Shown here piece by piece: positions 43,097-51,672 of a DNA stretch of 64,000 nucleotides. The notes under the pieces are model-generated. The model was not told the DNA's origin. It saw only the letters and a list, made by a program, of their open reading frames with translations, and made no database searches. A program made the position numbers and the translations under genes. The stretch's first letter is position 1. Each line of letters begins with the position of its first letter. Origin of the DNA: Ga0077530 sp046293075 (lineage in GTDB: Bacteria; Pseudomonadota; Alphaproteobacteria; Rhizobiales; Hyphomicrobiaceae); assembly GCA_046293075.1 (NCBI GenBank), contig JBKBPL010000005.1:1-64000 (forward strand). The letters are read 5' to 3'.

Positions 43097-43951
43097 CTAC
43101 TTCTCCGTCTCCACCAGTCCCTTGATGAACCAGCGCTGCATGAGGAGGACGACCGCCACCGGCGGCAGCATCGCGAGGATCACCGCCGCCATGACGAGCG
43201 GCCACTGCGGATCCGTGTCCGCGACATTGATCATGCGCTGGATGCCCATGACGACCGTCAGATACTGGCGGTCCGTCGTCATCAGCAGCGGCCAAAGGTA
43301 CTGATTCCAGCCGAATGTGAACATGATCACGAAGAGGGCCGCGAGGCTGGTGCGCGAGAGCGGAAGGAGGATGTCCTTCATAAACTTCAGCGGGCCGGCG
43401 CCGTCGATGCGCGCAGCCTCCGCAAGCTCGTCTGGCACGGTCAGGAAGAACTGACGGAAGAGAAAGGTCGCGGTCGCAGAGGCGATCAGCGGAATGGTGA
43501 GACCGGCATAGGAGTTCAGCAGTCCGAGATCGGCAACGACCTTGAAGGTCGGCACGATACGCACCTCGACCGGCAGCATCAGGGTCATGAAGATGATCCA
43601 GAACACCGCCATGCGGAAGGGAAAGCGGAAGTAGACGATCGCGAATGCCGCGATGAATGAGACGAGGATCTTCCCGAGCGCGATGACCATGGCCATGATG
43701 AAGCTGTTCGTCATCATGCGCCAGAGCGGCACGCCGCCAGCGGTCGGATTGCGCAGCCCCTCGAAGAGCAGCGTGTAGTAGTTCTCGACGAACTGCGTGC
43801 CGGGCCACAGCGGGATCGGCGCGGTCATGATGTCCTTGGCATGGTGCGTCGACGCCACGAACGTGACCCAGATCGGGAAAGCGACGACGACGATGCCGAG
43901 GATCAGCACCACATGCGACATGAGCGTCAGGAAGGGACGTCGCTCGACCAT
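43097..43951 (-). CDS. ugpE: ABC transporter inner-membrane permease, UgpE type
   Basis: A 284-residue permease of the MalG/CUT1 class with six membrane segments. It shows VVAFPIWVTFVASTHHAKDI near the N-terminus and the cytoplasmic EAA loop EAARIDGAGPLKFMKDILLPLSR that contacts the ATPase. Its ATG overlaps the ugpA stop by one base (TGATG), so the two permeases are coupled for 1:1 production. Assignment to the glycerol-3-phosphate system rests on the whole operon, not on this subunit alone. Confidence 0.92.
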   Translation of the reverse strand: MVERRPFLTLMSHVVLILGIVVVAFPIWVTFVASTHHAKDIMTAPIPLWPGTQFVENYYTLLFEGLRNPTAGGVPLWRMMTNSFIMAMVIALGKILVSFIAAFAIVYFRFPFRMAVFWIIFMTLMLPVEVRIVPTFKVVADLGLLNSYAGLTIPLIASATATFLFRQFFLTVPDELAEAARIDGAGPLKFMKDILLPLSRTSLAALFVIMFTFGWNQYLWPLLMTTDRQYLTVVMGIQRMINVADTDPQWPLVMAAVILAMLPPVAVVLLMQRWFIKGLVETEK

Positions 43952-44832
43952 CAGTAGGCCACCCTGCGCTCGATGTAGCGGAACTGGACGACGGTAAGCG
44001 CGATCACGATGGCCATCAGGATCACCGACTGCGCTGCGGAGCTGCCGAGGTCAAGGCCGATGAAACCGTCGTTGAAGACCTTGTAGACGAGGATCTCGGT
44101 CGCCTTGGCGGGCCCGCCGCTCGTGGTCGCGTGGACGATGCCGAAGGTGTCGAAGAAGGCGTAGACGATATTGACCACGAGGAGGAAGAACGTCGTCGGC
44201 GAAAGCAGCGGGAAGACGATCGTCCAAAAGCGCTTGGTCGGACCGGCCCCGTCGATCGCCGCCGCCTCGATCAGCGATCGCGGGATCGCCTGGAGCCCGG
44301 CGAGGAAGAACACGAAGTTGTAGCTGATCTGCTTCCACACCGCGGCAACGGTGATCAGCGCAAAGGCATCCTGTCCGCGGATCTGGTGGTTCCAGTCATG
44401 GCCGAGCCCATGCAGCACATACGCGACGATGCCGATTCGCGGGTTGAACATGAACACCCAGAGGGCACCGGCAACCGCGGGCGCGACGGCATAGGGCCAG
44501 ATCAGCATCGTCTTGTAGCCGGCCGCGCCCTTGATCACGCGGTCGGCCATCACGGCGAGCAGCAGCGCGATGCCCATCGCGAAGCCGGCCACGAGCAGGC
44601 TGAATACGGCGGTCCGTCCGAACGACTCCAGATAGTCCTGATTGCGAAAGAGAGCCGTGAAGTTGTTCAGCCATACGAACTGGCTCCTGAGCCCGAACGG
44701 ATCTTCGAGCAGCACGGACTGGTAGAGCGCCTGACTCGCGGGCCAGACGAAGAACACGAAGGTGATGACGAGCTGTGGCGTGACCAGCGCAATCGGCAAC
44801 CACGAGGACCGGAAGACCGCGCGCTTCTCCAT
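43951..44832 (-). CDS. ugpA: ABC transporter inner-membrane permease, UgpA type
   Basis: A 293-residue permease of the MalF/CUT1 class with six membrane segments and the EAA loop EAAAIDGAGPTKRFWTIVFPLLS. The N-terminus (SSWLPIALVTPQLVITFVFFVWPA) is the family's first segment. It follows ugpB after 106 bp holding a hairpin, so the binding protein is probably made in excess. The partner permease overlaps at its 3' end. Confidence 0.92.
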   Translation of the reverse strand: MEKRAVFRSSWLPIALVTPQLVITFVFFVWPASQALYQSVLLEDPFGLRSQFVWLNNFTALFRNQDYLESFGRTAVFSLLVAGFAMGIALLLAVMADRVIKGAAGYKTMLIWPYAVAPAVAGALWVFMFNPRIGIVAYVLHGLGHDWNHQIRGQDAFALITVAAVWKQISYNFVFFLAGLQAIPRSLIEAAAIDGAGPTKRFWTIVFPLLSPTTFFLLVVNIVYAFFDTFGIVHATTSGGPAKATEILVYKVFNDGFIGLDLGSSAAQSVILMAIVIALTVVQFRYIERRVAY

Positions 44833-44898
44833 GGAAGTCTACAACCCTGGACATGGAACGGCCCGAGCCGGGATGGATCGGACCAAAAGAATATGAAA

Positions 44899-44923
44899 GG
44901 CGGAGGCCGCATGTGCCTCCGCC
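44899..44923 (-). terminator. Intra-operon hairpin between ugpB and ugpA
   Basis: GGCGGAGGC pairs with GCCTCCGCC around a 7-base loop. On the minus strand it is followed by TTTCATATTCTTTT. It lies 15 bp after the ugpB stop. Such partial terminators or RNA stabilisers commonly raise binding-protein levels over the permeases. Confidence 0.55.
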
Positions 44924-44938
44924 CGTCTTGCTCTGGTG

Positions 44939-46261
44939 CTACGAGCGATTGGCGGCCTCGAACCGGCGCAGCTGCTCATTGCCACGCGAGACCATCGCGT
45001 CAAGCGCTTCCTTGGCTGTCTTCTTGCCGGCCCAGACGGCCTCCAGCTCCTCGTTGAAGATGTCGCGGATCTGGACGAAGTTGCCGAAGCGCAGCCCCTT
45101 CGAGTTCGCCGTTGGCGGATTGAGTGTCATCTGCTTGATCGAGACGTCGGTGCCGGGATTCTTCTGGTAGTAGCCCTGCTGCTTGCTGAGCTCATAGGCG
45201 GCCGTGGTGATCGGCAGGTAGCCGGTCTCCTGATGCCACTTCGCCTGGACATCAGGCTTGGCGAGATAGTTGAAGAACTGGCCGACGCCCTTGTAGGTCG
45301 CCTTGGGATGACCATCGAGGACCCAAAGCGTGGCGCCGCCGATGATCGAGTTCTGCGGCGCGCCTCTCACATCCGGCCAGTACGGCAGCATCGCCACGCC
45401 GAACTCGAAGTCCTTCGCGTTCGCGCGCACACCCGCCTGCGCCGCAGACGAGTTCATGTACATCGCGCACTCCTGCGTATAGAATTTCGGCGCGCTGTCA
45501 GAACGGCGCCCGCCGTAATCGAAGATCTTCGACTTCTGCCACTCGGCCAGCTTCTCGATGTGCCGTACGTGAAGCGGCGAGTTGATCTGGAACTCGGTGT
45601 TGAGGCCGTCGAAGCCGTTCGAGCGCGTGCCGATTGGAACGTTATGCAGCGCCGAGAAGTTCTCGATCTGCACCCATGACTGCCAGCCCGTCGTGAAGCC
45701 GCATTTGACGCCGGACGCCTGGAGCTTCTTGGCGGCCTCTTCGAGCTCCGGCCAGGTCTTCGGCGGCTTGTCGGGATCGAGGCCGGCCTTCTTGAACTGG
45801 GTCTTGTTGTAGTACATCACCGGCGTCGAGCTGTTGAACGGCATCGACAGCATGTTGCCGTCGCTGTCGCTGTAGTAGCCGGTGACGCTCGGGAGGTAGT
45901 CCTTCGGATTGAACGGCAGTCCCTGGTCCTTCATGAGGCGGTAGACGGGATAGACGGCGCCCCTGGCGGCCATCATTGTTGCCGTGCCGACCTCGAAGAC
46001 CTGAACAATGTGGGGATGCTGCTTGGCTCGGAACGCCGCGATGGCGCCAGTCATCGTCTCGGTATAATTGCCCTTGTAGACGGGCACGATCTTGAACTCT
46101 TTCTGGGTGGCATTGAAGCCAGCCGCGAGCGCATCGACCTTCTGGCCGAGCTCGCCGCCCATGGCGTGCCACCACTGGATCTCTGTCTGGGCCAGGGCCG
46201 GCGAGGCCAGAAAAAGACTTGCCGTCACGCCCGCGAAGGCGTGTCTCAGACGTCCAAACAT
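44939..46261 (-). CDS. ugpB: ABC transporter periplasmic binding protein, UgpB type
   Basis: A 440-residue binding protein with a signal peptide (1-24, AFAGVTASLFLASPALA). The mature part starts QTEIQWWHAMGG, the typical opening of UgpB proteins. Other family-like segments are YKGNYTETMTGAIAAFRAKQHPHIVQVFEVGTA and MPFNSSTPVMYYNKTQFKKAGLDP. It captures sn-glycerol-3-phosphate or glycerophosphodiesters and delivers them to UgpAE. GGGAGG precedes the ATG at 46261. A Pho-box-like site is upstream. First gene of ugpBAEC. Confidence 0.93.
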   Translation of the reverse strand: MFGRLRHAFAGVTASLFLASPALAQTEIQWWHAMGGELGQKVDALAAGFNATQKEFKIVPVYKGNYTETMTGAIAAFRAKQHPHIVQVFEVGTATMMAARGAVYPVYRLMKDQGLPFNPKDYLPSVTGYYSDSDGNMLSMPFNSSTPVMYYNKTQFKKAGLDPDKPPKTWPELEEAAKKLQASGVKCGFTTGWQSWVQIENFSALHNVPIGTRSNGFDGLNTEFQINSPLHVRHIEKLAEWQKSKIFDYGGRRSDSAPKFYTQECAMYMNSSAAQAGVRANAKDFEFGVAMLPYWPDVRGAPQNSIIGGATLWVLDGHPKATYKGVGQFFNYLAKPDVQAKWHQETGYLPITTAAYELSKQQGYYQKNPGTDVSIKQMTLNPPTANSKGLRFGNFVQIRDIFNEELEAVWAGKKTAKEALDAMVSRGNEQLRRFEAANRS

Positions 46262-46314
46262 CGCAGAACCTCCCATCGATCACCGCTTGGATGCGGATGC
46301 TCTAGAGGAAGTTT

Positions 46315-46332
46315 ATGACAGCCTAACGAAAA
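46315..46332 (-). promoter_or_regulatory. Candidate Pho box upstream of ugpB
   Basis: On the minus strand TTTTCGT-TAGG-CTGTCAT matches the PhoB direct-repeat consensus CTGTCAT-N4-CTGTCAT at 11 of 14 fixed positions, the promoter-proximal half perfectly. TAGAGC, a possible -10, begins 10 bases further on. It lies 54 bp upstream of the ugpB ATG. Ugp systems are classic Pho-regulon members, which supports the call. Confidence 0.5.
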
Positions 46333-46374
46333 CATCCAGCACAACTATTTGGGCACCGACGGACTTGAAGATGC

Positions 46375-48177
46375 TCAGTTTTCTTCCATCTTCAGGGCCG
46401 CGATGAAAGCCTCCTGCGGGATCTCCACGGAGCCGAACTCGCGCATGCGCTTCTTGCCCTTCTTCTGCTTCTCGAGAAGCTTTCGCTTGCGCGTAATGTC
46501 GCCGCCGTAGCATTTCGCGAGCACGTCCTTCCTGAGCGCCCGGATGGTCTCACGGGCAATCACCTTGCCGCCGATCGCCGCCTGGATCGGGATTTGGAAA
46601 AGGTGCGGGGGGATGAGCTCCTTGAGCTTTTCGCACATGGCGCGGCCGCGCTGCTCGGCCCGGGTCCGGTGGACGATGATCGAGAGGGCGTCGACCGGCT
46701 CGCCATTGACCAGGATCGACAGCTTGACCAGATCGCCTTGCTCGTAGCCCACGATGTGATAGTCGAACGAGGCATAGCCGCGCGAGACCGACTTCAGCCG
46801 GTCGTAGAAATCGAACACGACCTCGTTCAGCGGCAGCTCGTAAACCAACATGGCGCGCGCGCCGACATAGGTCAGATTCTTCTGGCGACCGCGCCGGTCC
46901 TGGCAGAGCTTGAGGACGGCGCCGAGATACTCGTCTGGCACCAGAATGGTCGCTTCGATCCAGGGCTCCTCGATATGATCGATGCGCACGGGATCCGGCA
47001 TGTCGGCCGGGTTGTGCAACTCGATCATCGAGCCGTCGGTCATGTGCACGTGGTAGATGACCGAGGGCGCCGTCGTGATGAGATCGAGATTGAACTCGCG
47101 CTCAAGCCGTTCGGTGATGATCTCAAGATGGAGGAGACCGAGGAAGCCACACCGGAAGCCGAAACCGAGTGCTGCCGAGCTTTCCGTCTCGAAGGAAAAG
47201 CTCGCGTCATTGAGGCGGAGCTTGGCCATGGCCTCGCGGAGATCTTCGAAATCGGCTGCGTCAACCGGAAAGAGACCGCAGAAGACCACGGGCTGGGCGG
47301 GCTTGAAGCCCGGCAGCGGCTCGGCGGTGGGATTCTTTTCGTCGGTGATGGTATCGCCGACGCGCGTGTCCGCCACCTGCTTGATGGCGGCCGTGAAGAA
47401 GCCGATCTCGCCGGTGGCGAGCTCTGACAGCATCTGCTGCTTGGGCCGGAAGATGCCGACGCGCTCGACCTGATAGCTCGTATCGGTCGCCATGAGCTTG
47501 ATGCGCTGCCCTTTCTTCAGCGTGCCATCGATCACCCGCACGAGCACGACCACGCCGAGATAAGCATCGTACCAACTGTCTACGAGGAGGGCCTTGAGAG
47601 GCTTGCTCTTGTCGCCCCTGGGCGGCGGCAGGCGCTTGACGATCGCTTCGAGGACCTCGGCAACACCCTGGCCGGTCTTCGCTGAGATCGGCACGGCTTC
47701 CGAGGCATCGATGCCGATCACATCCTCGATCTGCTGTTTCACGCGCTCGGGATCTGCCGCGGGCAGGTCGATCTTGTTGAGGACAGGCACGATCTCGAGG
47801 TTGTGGTCGATGGCCTGATAGACATTCGCGAGCGTCTGCGCCTCGACGCCCTGAGAGGCATCGACGACCAGGAGCGCCCCCTCGCAGGCTGCGAGCGAGC
47901 GCGAGACCTCATAGGCGAAGTCGACGTGGCCCGGGGTGTCCATCAGGTTGAGCTGATAGGTCTTCCCGTCGCGCGCGTTGTAGTCGAGGCGAACGGTCTG
48001 GGCCTTGATCGTGATGCCCCGCTCGCGCTCGATCTCCATGGAATCGAGGATCTGGTCCTGCATCTCGCGGTCGGAGACATTGCCGCAGAGCTGGATCAGG
48101 CGGTCGGCCAGGGTCGATTTGCCGTGGTCGATGTGGGCGATGATCGCGAAGTTGCGGATCAATTCGGTGTCGGTCAT
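46375..48177 (-). CDS. lepA: Elongation factor 4 (LepA), translational GTPase
   Basis: A 600-residue translational GTPase. The G domain has the P-loop AHIDHGKSTLADRL, the G2/G3 elements ERGITIKAQTV and DTPGHVDFAYEVSR, and NKIDLPAA. Domains II, III and V match EF-G, and the LepA-specific C-terminal domain closes the protein with GGDITRKRKLLEKQKKGKKRM. It acts on ribosomes in translation under stress and in initiation or 30S assembly. It is not adjacent to the usual lepB; ugpB follows after 113 bp and probably has its own promoter. Confidence 0.97.
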   Translation of the reverse strand: MTDTELIRNFAIIAHIDHGKSTLADRLIQLCGNVSDREMQDQILDSMEIERERGITIKAQTVRLDYNARDGKTYQLNLMDTPGHVDFAYEVSRSLAACEGALLVVDASQGVEAQTLANVYQAIDHNLEIVPVLNKIDLPAADPERVKQQIEDVIGIDASEAVPISAKTGQGVAEVLEAIVKRLPPPRGDKSKPLKALLVDSWYDAYLGVVVLVRVIDGTLKKGQRIKLMATDTSYQVERVGIFRPKQQMLSELATGEIGFFTAAIKQVADTRVGDTITDEKNPTAEPLPGFKPAQPVVFCGLFPVDAADFEDLREAMAKLRLNDASFSFETESSAALGFGFRCGFLGLLHLEIITERLEREFNLDLITTAPSVIYHVHMTDGSMIELHNPADMPDPVRIDHIEEPWIEATILVPDEYLGAVLKLCQDRRGRQKNLTYVGARAMLVYELPLNEVVFDFYDRLKSVSRGYASFDYHIVGYEQGDLVKLSILVNGEPVDALSIIVHRTRAEQRGRAMCEKLKELIPPHLFQIPIQAAIGGKVIARETIRALRKDVLAKCYGGDITRKRKLLEKQKKGKKRMREFGSVEIPQEAFIAALKMEEN

Positions 48178-48290
48178 GGCGCGCTTGATAGCATCAGGCG
48201 CCCGGCGCGCAAACGGGGTAAGCCGGGCCTGGCGCCCGCATCCCCCGCCGACGCGCCAACCTCAGTCCAGCACCCCGCGCGGGAAACCTC

Positions 48291-49571
48291 TCAGAACACG
48301 GACTTGATCAGTAGTTTTGGCAGCGTCAGCGCGAGGACCGGGAAGAACAAGACCAGTACGAGCACCATGCCATCCGTCACCAGGAACGGGAACGAGCCCT
48401 TGATGACATCCTGCAGCGGAACGCGCGTGACACCGCTCACGGCGAACAGGTTGAGGCCGACCGGCGGGATGATGACGCCCATTTCCATTGCCAAGGCCAC
48501 GAGGACGGCGAGCCATACCGGGTCGATGCCGAGGCTCATGGCAACGGGGAAGAAGACGGGGACCGTGAGCACGAGGATAGCGATGCCGCTCAGAAACATG
48601 GAGAGGAACAGCAGGACGATCAGCAGGACGATCAGGAACGTGAAGGCCGAGAAGTTGAACGAGATCACCCAGTCCGTCAGATGCTGCGCCCAACCCTGAT
48701 TGGCGAGCACGAACTGGAAGACGCCGACGCACCCGAGCAGCAGGAAGATCACCGCCGTCAGGTTGAGGGCCCTGAGCGTTACGGGAAGCAGTTCCTTGAC
48801 GAACTCCCCACGCTTGGCAAGGAGGCCATAGACCAGCGCATAACCGCACGCCGCGGCACCCGCTTCGGTCGGCGTGAAGAGGCCGCCATAAAGCCCGCCG
48901 AGCAGCATGACCGGCATCAGCAGCGCCGGCCACGCCTCCGCGGTCGCCTGCCCGAGATAGGACCAGCTGAACTGGCCCGAAGGCAGCTTCAGGTACCAGG
49001 CGCAGAAAATAAGAACGAGGGCGTCCGAGATCGCGAGCATGATGCCCGGAATGACGCCGGCGAAGAAAAGGTCGACGATCGAGGTCTCGGTGAGGACGCC
49101 GTAGAGAATGAACAGAATGCTTGGCGGGATGAGGATCGCGATGCCGCCACCCGATGCGATGCAGCCTGCCGCAAGCCACTTCGGATAACCGCGCTTGACC
49201 ATCTCCGGATATGCGATGAGCCCCATCGCGGCGGCCATGGCGGTGCTCGAGCCGGAGATCGCGCCGAAAATTACCGCCGCCAGCAGCGTTGCAAACCCGA
49301 ACCCGCCCGGCACCCAGCCGATCACGGCATCGGCGAACTTGAAGAGCTTGTCGATCAGCCCCGTCCTCTCCATCAGAAAGCCGGCCAGGATGAAGAACGG
49401 CACGGCCATCAGCGTGTACTTGCTGAGGAAGTTGAAGAACGACCGGAACACCGTCACCGGCGACAGCATCGGATCGAACATGATGAAGGCGAGCGCCGAG
49501 GCCGCCAGCACGATCCCGATGGGGACGGCAATCACGAGCAACGCGGTGGACAGGCCAGCGAGAAGAAGCAT
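48291..49571 (-). CDS. TRAP transporter large permease (DctM type)
   Basis: A 426-residue membrane protein with about 12 segments. Family features are FFILAGFLMERTGLIDKLFKFADAVIGWVPGGFG and SGSSTAMAAAMGLIAYPEMVKRGY, which match the ion/substrate-binding hairpins of DctM, plus VIIPPVGLNLFAVSGV. It is the sodium-coupled transport subunit, working with the DctQ-type protein and binding protein upstream. Third gene of the minus-strand dctP-dctQ-dctM order. It resembles the larger DctM group used for C4-dicarboxylates and aromatic acids. Confidence 0.92.
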   Translation of the reverse strand: MLLLAGLSTALLVIAVPIGIVLAASALAFIMFDPMLSPVTVFRSFFNFLSKYTLMAVPFFILAGFLMERTGLIDKLFKFADAVIGWVPGGFGFATLLAAVIFGAISGSSTAMAAAMGLIAYPEMVKRGYPKWLAAGCIASGGGIAILIPPSILFILYGVLTETSIVDLFFAGVIPGIMLAISDALVLIFCAWYLKLPSGQFSWSYLGQATAEAWPALLMPVMLLGGLYGGLFTPTEAGAAACGYALVYGLLAKRGEFVKELLPVTLRALNLTAVIFLLLGCVGVFQFVLANQGWAQHLTDWVISFNFSAFTFLIVLLIVLLFLSMFLSGIAILVLTVPVFFPVAMSLGIDPVWLAVLVALAMEMGVIIPPVGLNLFAVSGVTRVPLQDVIKGSFPFLVTDGMVLVLVLFFPVLALTLPKLLIKSVF

Positions 49572-49654
49572 GAGCGGACGCCTGAGCTAGGACTGCGTGG
49601 TCAGGTGCTGTGGCTGCAGCAGCGCCAGCTGCTGGTGGGGGGCGGGCAAGCGGC

Positions 49655-50200
49655 TCAAAGCTCGAACTCTTCGTCCTCCGGCTCGCCGGGGTAGGCCGTG
49701 CGTCCGAAGACGCGCAGGATTTCCTGGTAGAGCTGGAAAGCGGCCGTGACCCCGAGCATGCCCATGCCGACGAGCAGGGCGTATTGGAACGGCCAGAGCG
49801 GGATGATCATGCTCTCGGTCATCCGGCCCGTGCGCCACGTGCGCTCGGCACCCGGCAGCCCGTAGTAGACGAACATCGCGCAGAAGATGACCACGACGGC
49901 ACACGCCACGGCGTTGATGACCGCCGCGAGCCTGTGCTGCCCGTTGCCCTTGAGCCAGTCCGGCAGGATCGTGAGGGTGAGGTGGGCCCGCTTGGCCTGG
50001 GACGCGCCGAAGTACAGGAACGTTGCCGCGATGATTCCGTGCGTGACCGCGTCCTGCCCCCAGTGAAAGGTATGGCCGACAAGGTAGCGGGTAATGAACT
50101 CGGTGCAGGCAAAGACCGATGCAATCAGAAAGACGACGGCCGCCACGGAGCCGATCAGCCTTTCCTGAAAGTACCTCCAGGCCTTGTACAGCACGCCCAT
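49655..50200 (-). CDS. TRAP transporter small permease (DctQ type)
   Basis: A 181-residue protein with four membrane segments (about 16-38, 58-76, 90-112 and 135-157). The hydrophilic N-terminus MGVLYKAWRYFQERLIGSVAAV and the RAHLTLTILPDWL loop are family-typical. It pairs with the large permease to make the Na+-driven importer. It lies 83 bp before dctM and 92 bp after dctP, all on the minus strand. Confidence 0.88.
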   Translation of the reverse strand: MGVLYKAWRYFQERLIGSVAAVVFLIASVFACTEFITRYLVGHTFHWGQDAVTHGIIAATFLYFGASQAKRAHLTLTILPDWLKGNGQHRLAAVINAVACAVVVIFCAMFVYYGLPGAERTWRTGRMTESMIIPLWPFQYALLVGMGMLGVTAAFQLYQEILRVFGRTAYPGEPEDEEFEL

Positions 50201-50292
50201 GCGCCGCCTCCCGTTTCGACGTTTGACGCGGCGCGGGACGGCGGCCGATGACCGTCCCGCGCGCGTAAGCCCCCCGGCAACCTCGCGCTGCG

Positions 50293-51414
50293 CTAGTTCT
50301 GCTTCGGCTTCGGGAAGTGCTCCGCGTACTTGCTGCAGTCCGTCTTCTCGAGGGCAGACGTGCCGAGTGGATGAGCCGCAGAGGCAGCTTTCGCCTCCTT
50401 GGCGAACTTATCGACCCAAGGATGGGCCGCCGCCGGCGTGTTGGCCTTCACCCACTTCTGCGAGGCGTCACCAAGGGCATCCGCCAGGGCCTTGGTCTCA
50501 TCGGGCTTCAGGACATAGATGCCCGGCTGCGACGGATCCTCGACGCTGTATTGCTTGAGGAGCCGCTGATCATTGCACCAGTTGAGCTCTTTCGAGACGG
50601 GAATGAGATATTCGACGATGAGCTTCTCCAGGGTATCCTGGGTCGGCTTGTCGAGACGGTTCCACCACTTCAAGCTCGCGCCGATCCAATAGTAATCACC
50701 GACGATGCCGTTGACACCGGCGACGGTGTAGTACGGTGCCTGATTGCGCGTCGCATTGAAGCCACCGAGGCTGGTCAGCAGCCCATCGAGGACGCCCGTC
50801 TGGAGAGCCGGCGGAACTTCGCCGAAGGCCATCGTCACAGGCGACGAGCCCCACGCGGCCAGCATCGCGTTCTCGGCCGGCCCCATGCTGCGGATCTTGC
50901 GGCCCTTGAAGTCTTCGGGCGTGCGCAACCGCTGCTTGCCGCCCGCCCCCATGTAGAGGCTCAGATGGCCTGTACCGAACATCTTGATGCCGTGATCCCT
51001 GGCGAAGCGCTCGCGCAGCATCTGAATGGTCTCGAACTTGTCGAGTTGCAGCATCGCGCCGGGCGTCGTGAGCAGCATCGGGCCGGCGACGACGTTCATC
51101 CAGCGATCGCTGGCTGCCGTCTTGCCGAACTGCCCCCAGGTCATTTCCATATTGCCTTCGGCCATAGCTTCCATGGCCTCGGGGATGGTGTACATGCCGC
51201 CCGCAAAAAACAGGCGGACCTCGCTCCCGGGTATTGTTTCCTCGACTTTTTTCTTGAAGAGCGTCTGGGCGATCGCAGCCGGATGCGGTGGCGGCGTGTG
51301 ATCCGCGACCAAGCGCATCGTCACGGGTTTGGGCTTATCGGCTGTTGCAACGTCTGCTGCCAGCGCAAATCCAGCAGCGGCCGCGAAAATCGCGGCGAAG
51401 CGACCCGCTTTCAT
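50293..51414 (-). CDS. TRAP transporter periplasmic solute-binding protein (DctP type)
   Basis: A 373-residue DctP-family protein with a signal peptide (1-24, AAIFAAAAGFALAADVATA). Mature motifs are MRLVADHTPPPHP, VEETIPGSEVRLFFAGGMYT, and the family helix segment DFKGRKIRSMGPAENAMLAAWGSSPVTMAFGEVPPALQTGVLDG, with the Arg of GRKIRSMG expected to bind the ligand carboxylate. GGGAGG precedes the ATG at 51414. It should bind an organic acid, unknown which. It has its own promoter and a palindrome near the start site. Confidence 0.92.
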   Translation of the reverse strand: MKAGRFAAIFAAAAGFALAADVATADKPKPVTMRLVADHTPPPHPAAIAQTLFKKKVEETIPGSEVRLFFAGGMYTIPEAMEAMAEGNMEMTWGQFGKTAASDRWMNVVAGPMLLTTPGAMLQLDKFETIQMLRERFARDHGIKMFGTGHLSLYMGAGGKQRLRTPEDFKGRKIRSMGPAENAMLAAWGSSPVTMAFGEVPPALQTGVLDGLLTSLGGFNATRNQAPYYTVAGVNGIVGDYYWIGASLKWWNRLDKPTQDTLEKLIVEYLIPVSKELNWCNDQRLLKQYSVEDPSQPGIYVLKPDETKALADALGDASQKWVKANTPAAAHPWVDKFAKEAKAASAAHPLGTSALEKTDCSKYAEHFPKPKQN

Positions 51415-51499
51415 CGGTTCCTCCCTTTTTATTTCGTGTACTTTCGTGACGGACGGAGTGTCGCGCATCCCTGTTTTCCGGGACGCTTTCGACCTGCCA

Positions 51500-51513
51500 T
51501 TCTTGTGTAAGAA
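51500..51513 (-). promoter_or_regulatory. Palindrome at the TRAP operon start site, candidate operator
   Basis: TTCTT-GTGT-AAGAA is a perfect 5-bp dyad directly downstream of the predicted -10 of the TRAP promoter, overlapping the expected transcription start. Position and symmetry suit repression by a dimeric regulator. No regulator gene is adjacent. Confidence 0.35.
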
Positions 51514-51514
51514 A

Positions 51515-51543
51515 ACAATATGAAGCTTATCCCGCGCATGCAA
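51515..51543 (-). promoter_or_regulatory. Sigma-70-type promoter of the TRAP operon
   Basis: On the minus strand TTGCAT (51543-51538) and TATTGT (51520-51515) are separated by 17 bp, about 100 bp before the dctP-type ATG. The region is clearly AT-rich against its surroundings. Confidence 0.5.
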
Positions 51544-51672
51544 GCACGGCTTTGGGTCTCAGTCCGATCCCGCTGGCAGAGGGGCCGACGGGCTCCAAAG
51601 CGATCGCCGCCTCATGCCCAAGGGCTGACCGCATGAGCTCGTACGAGCGAGAGGCCATGCTTGCCGCGCCCG

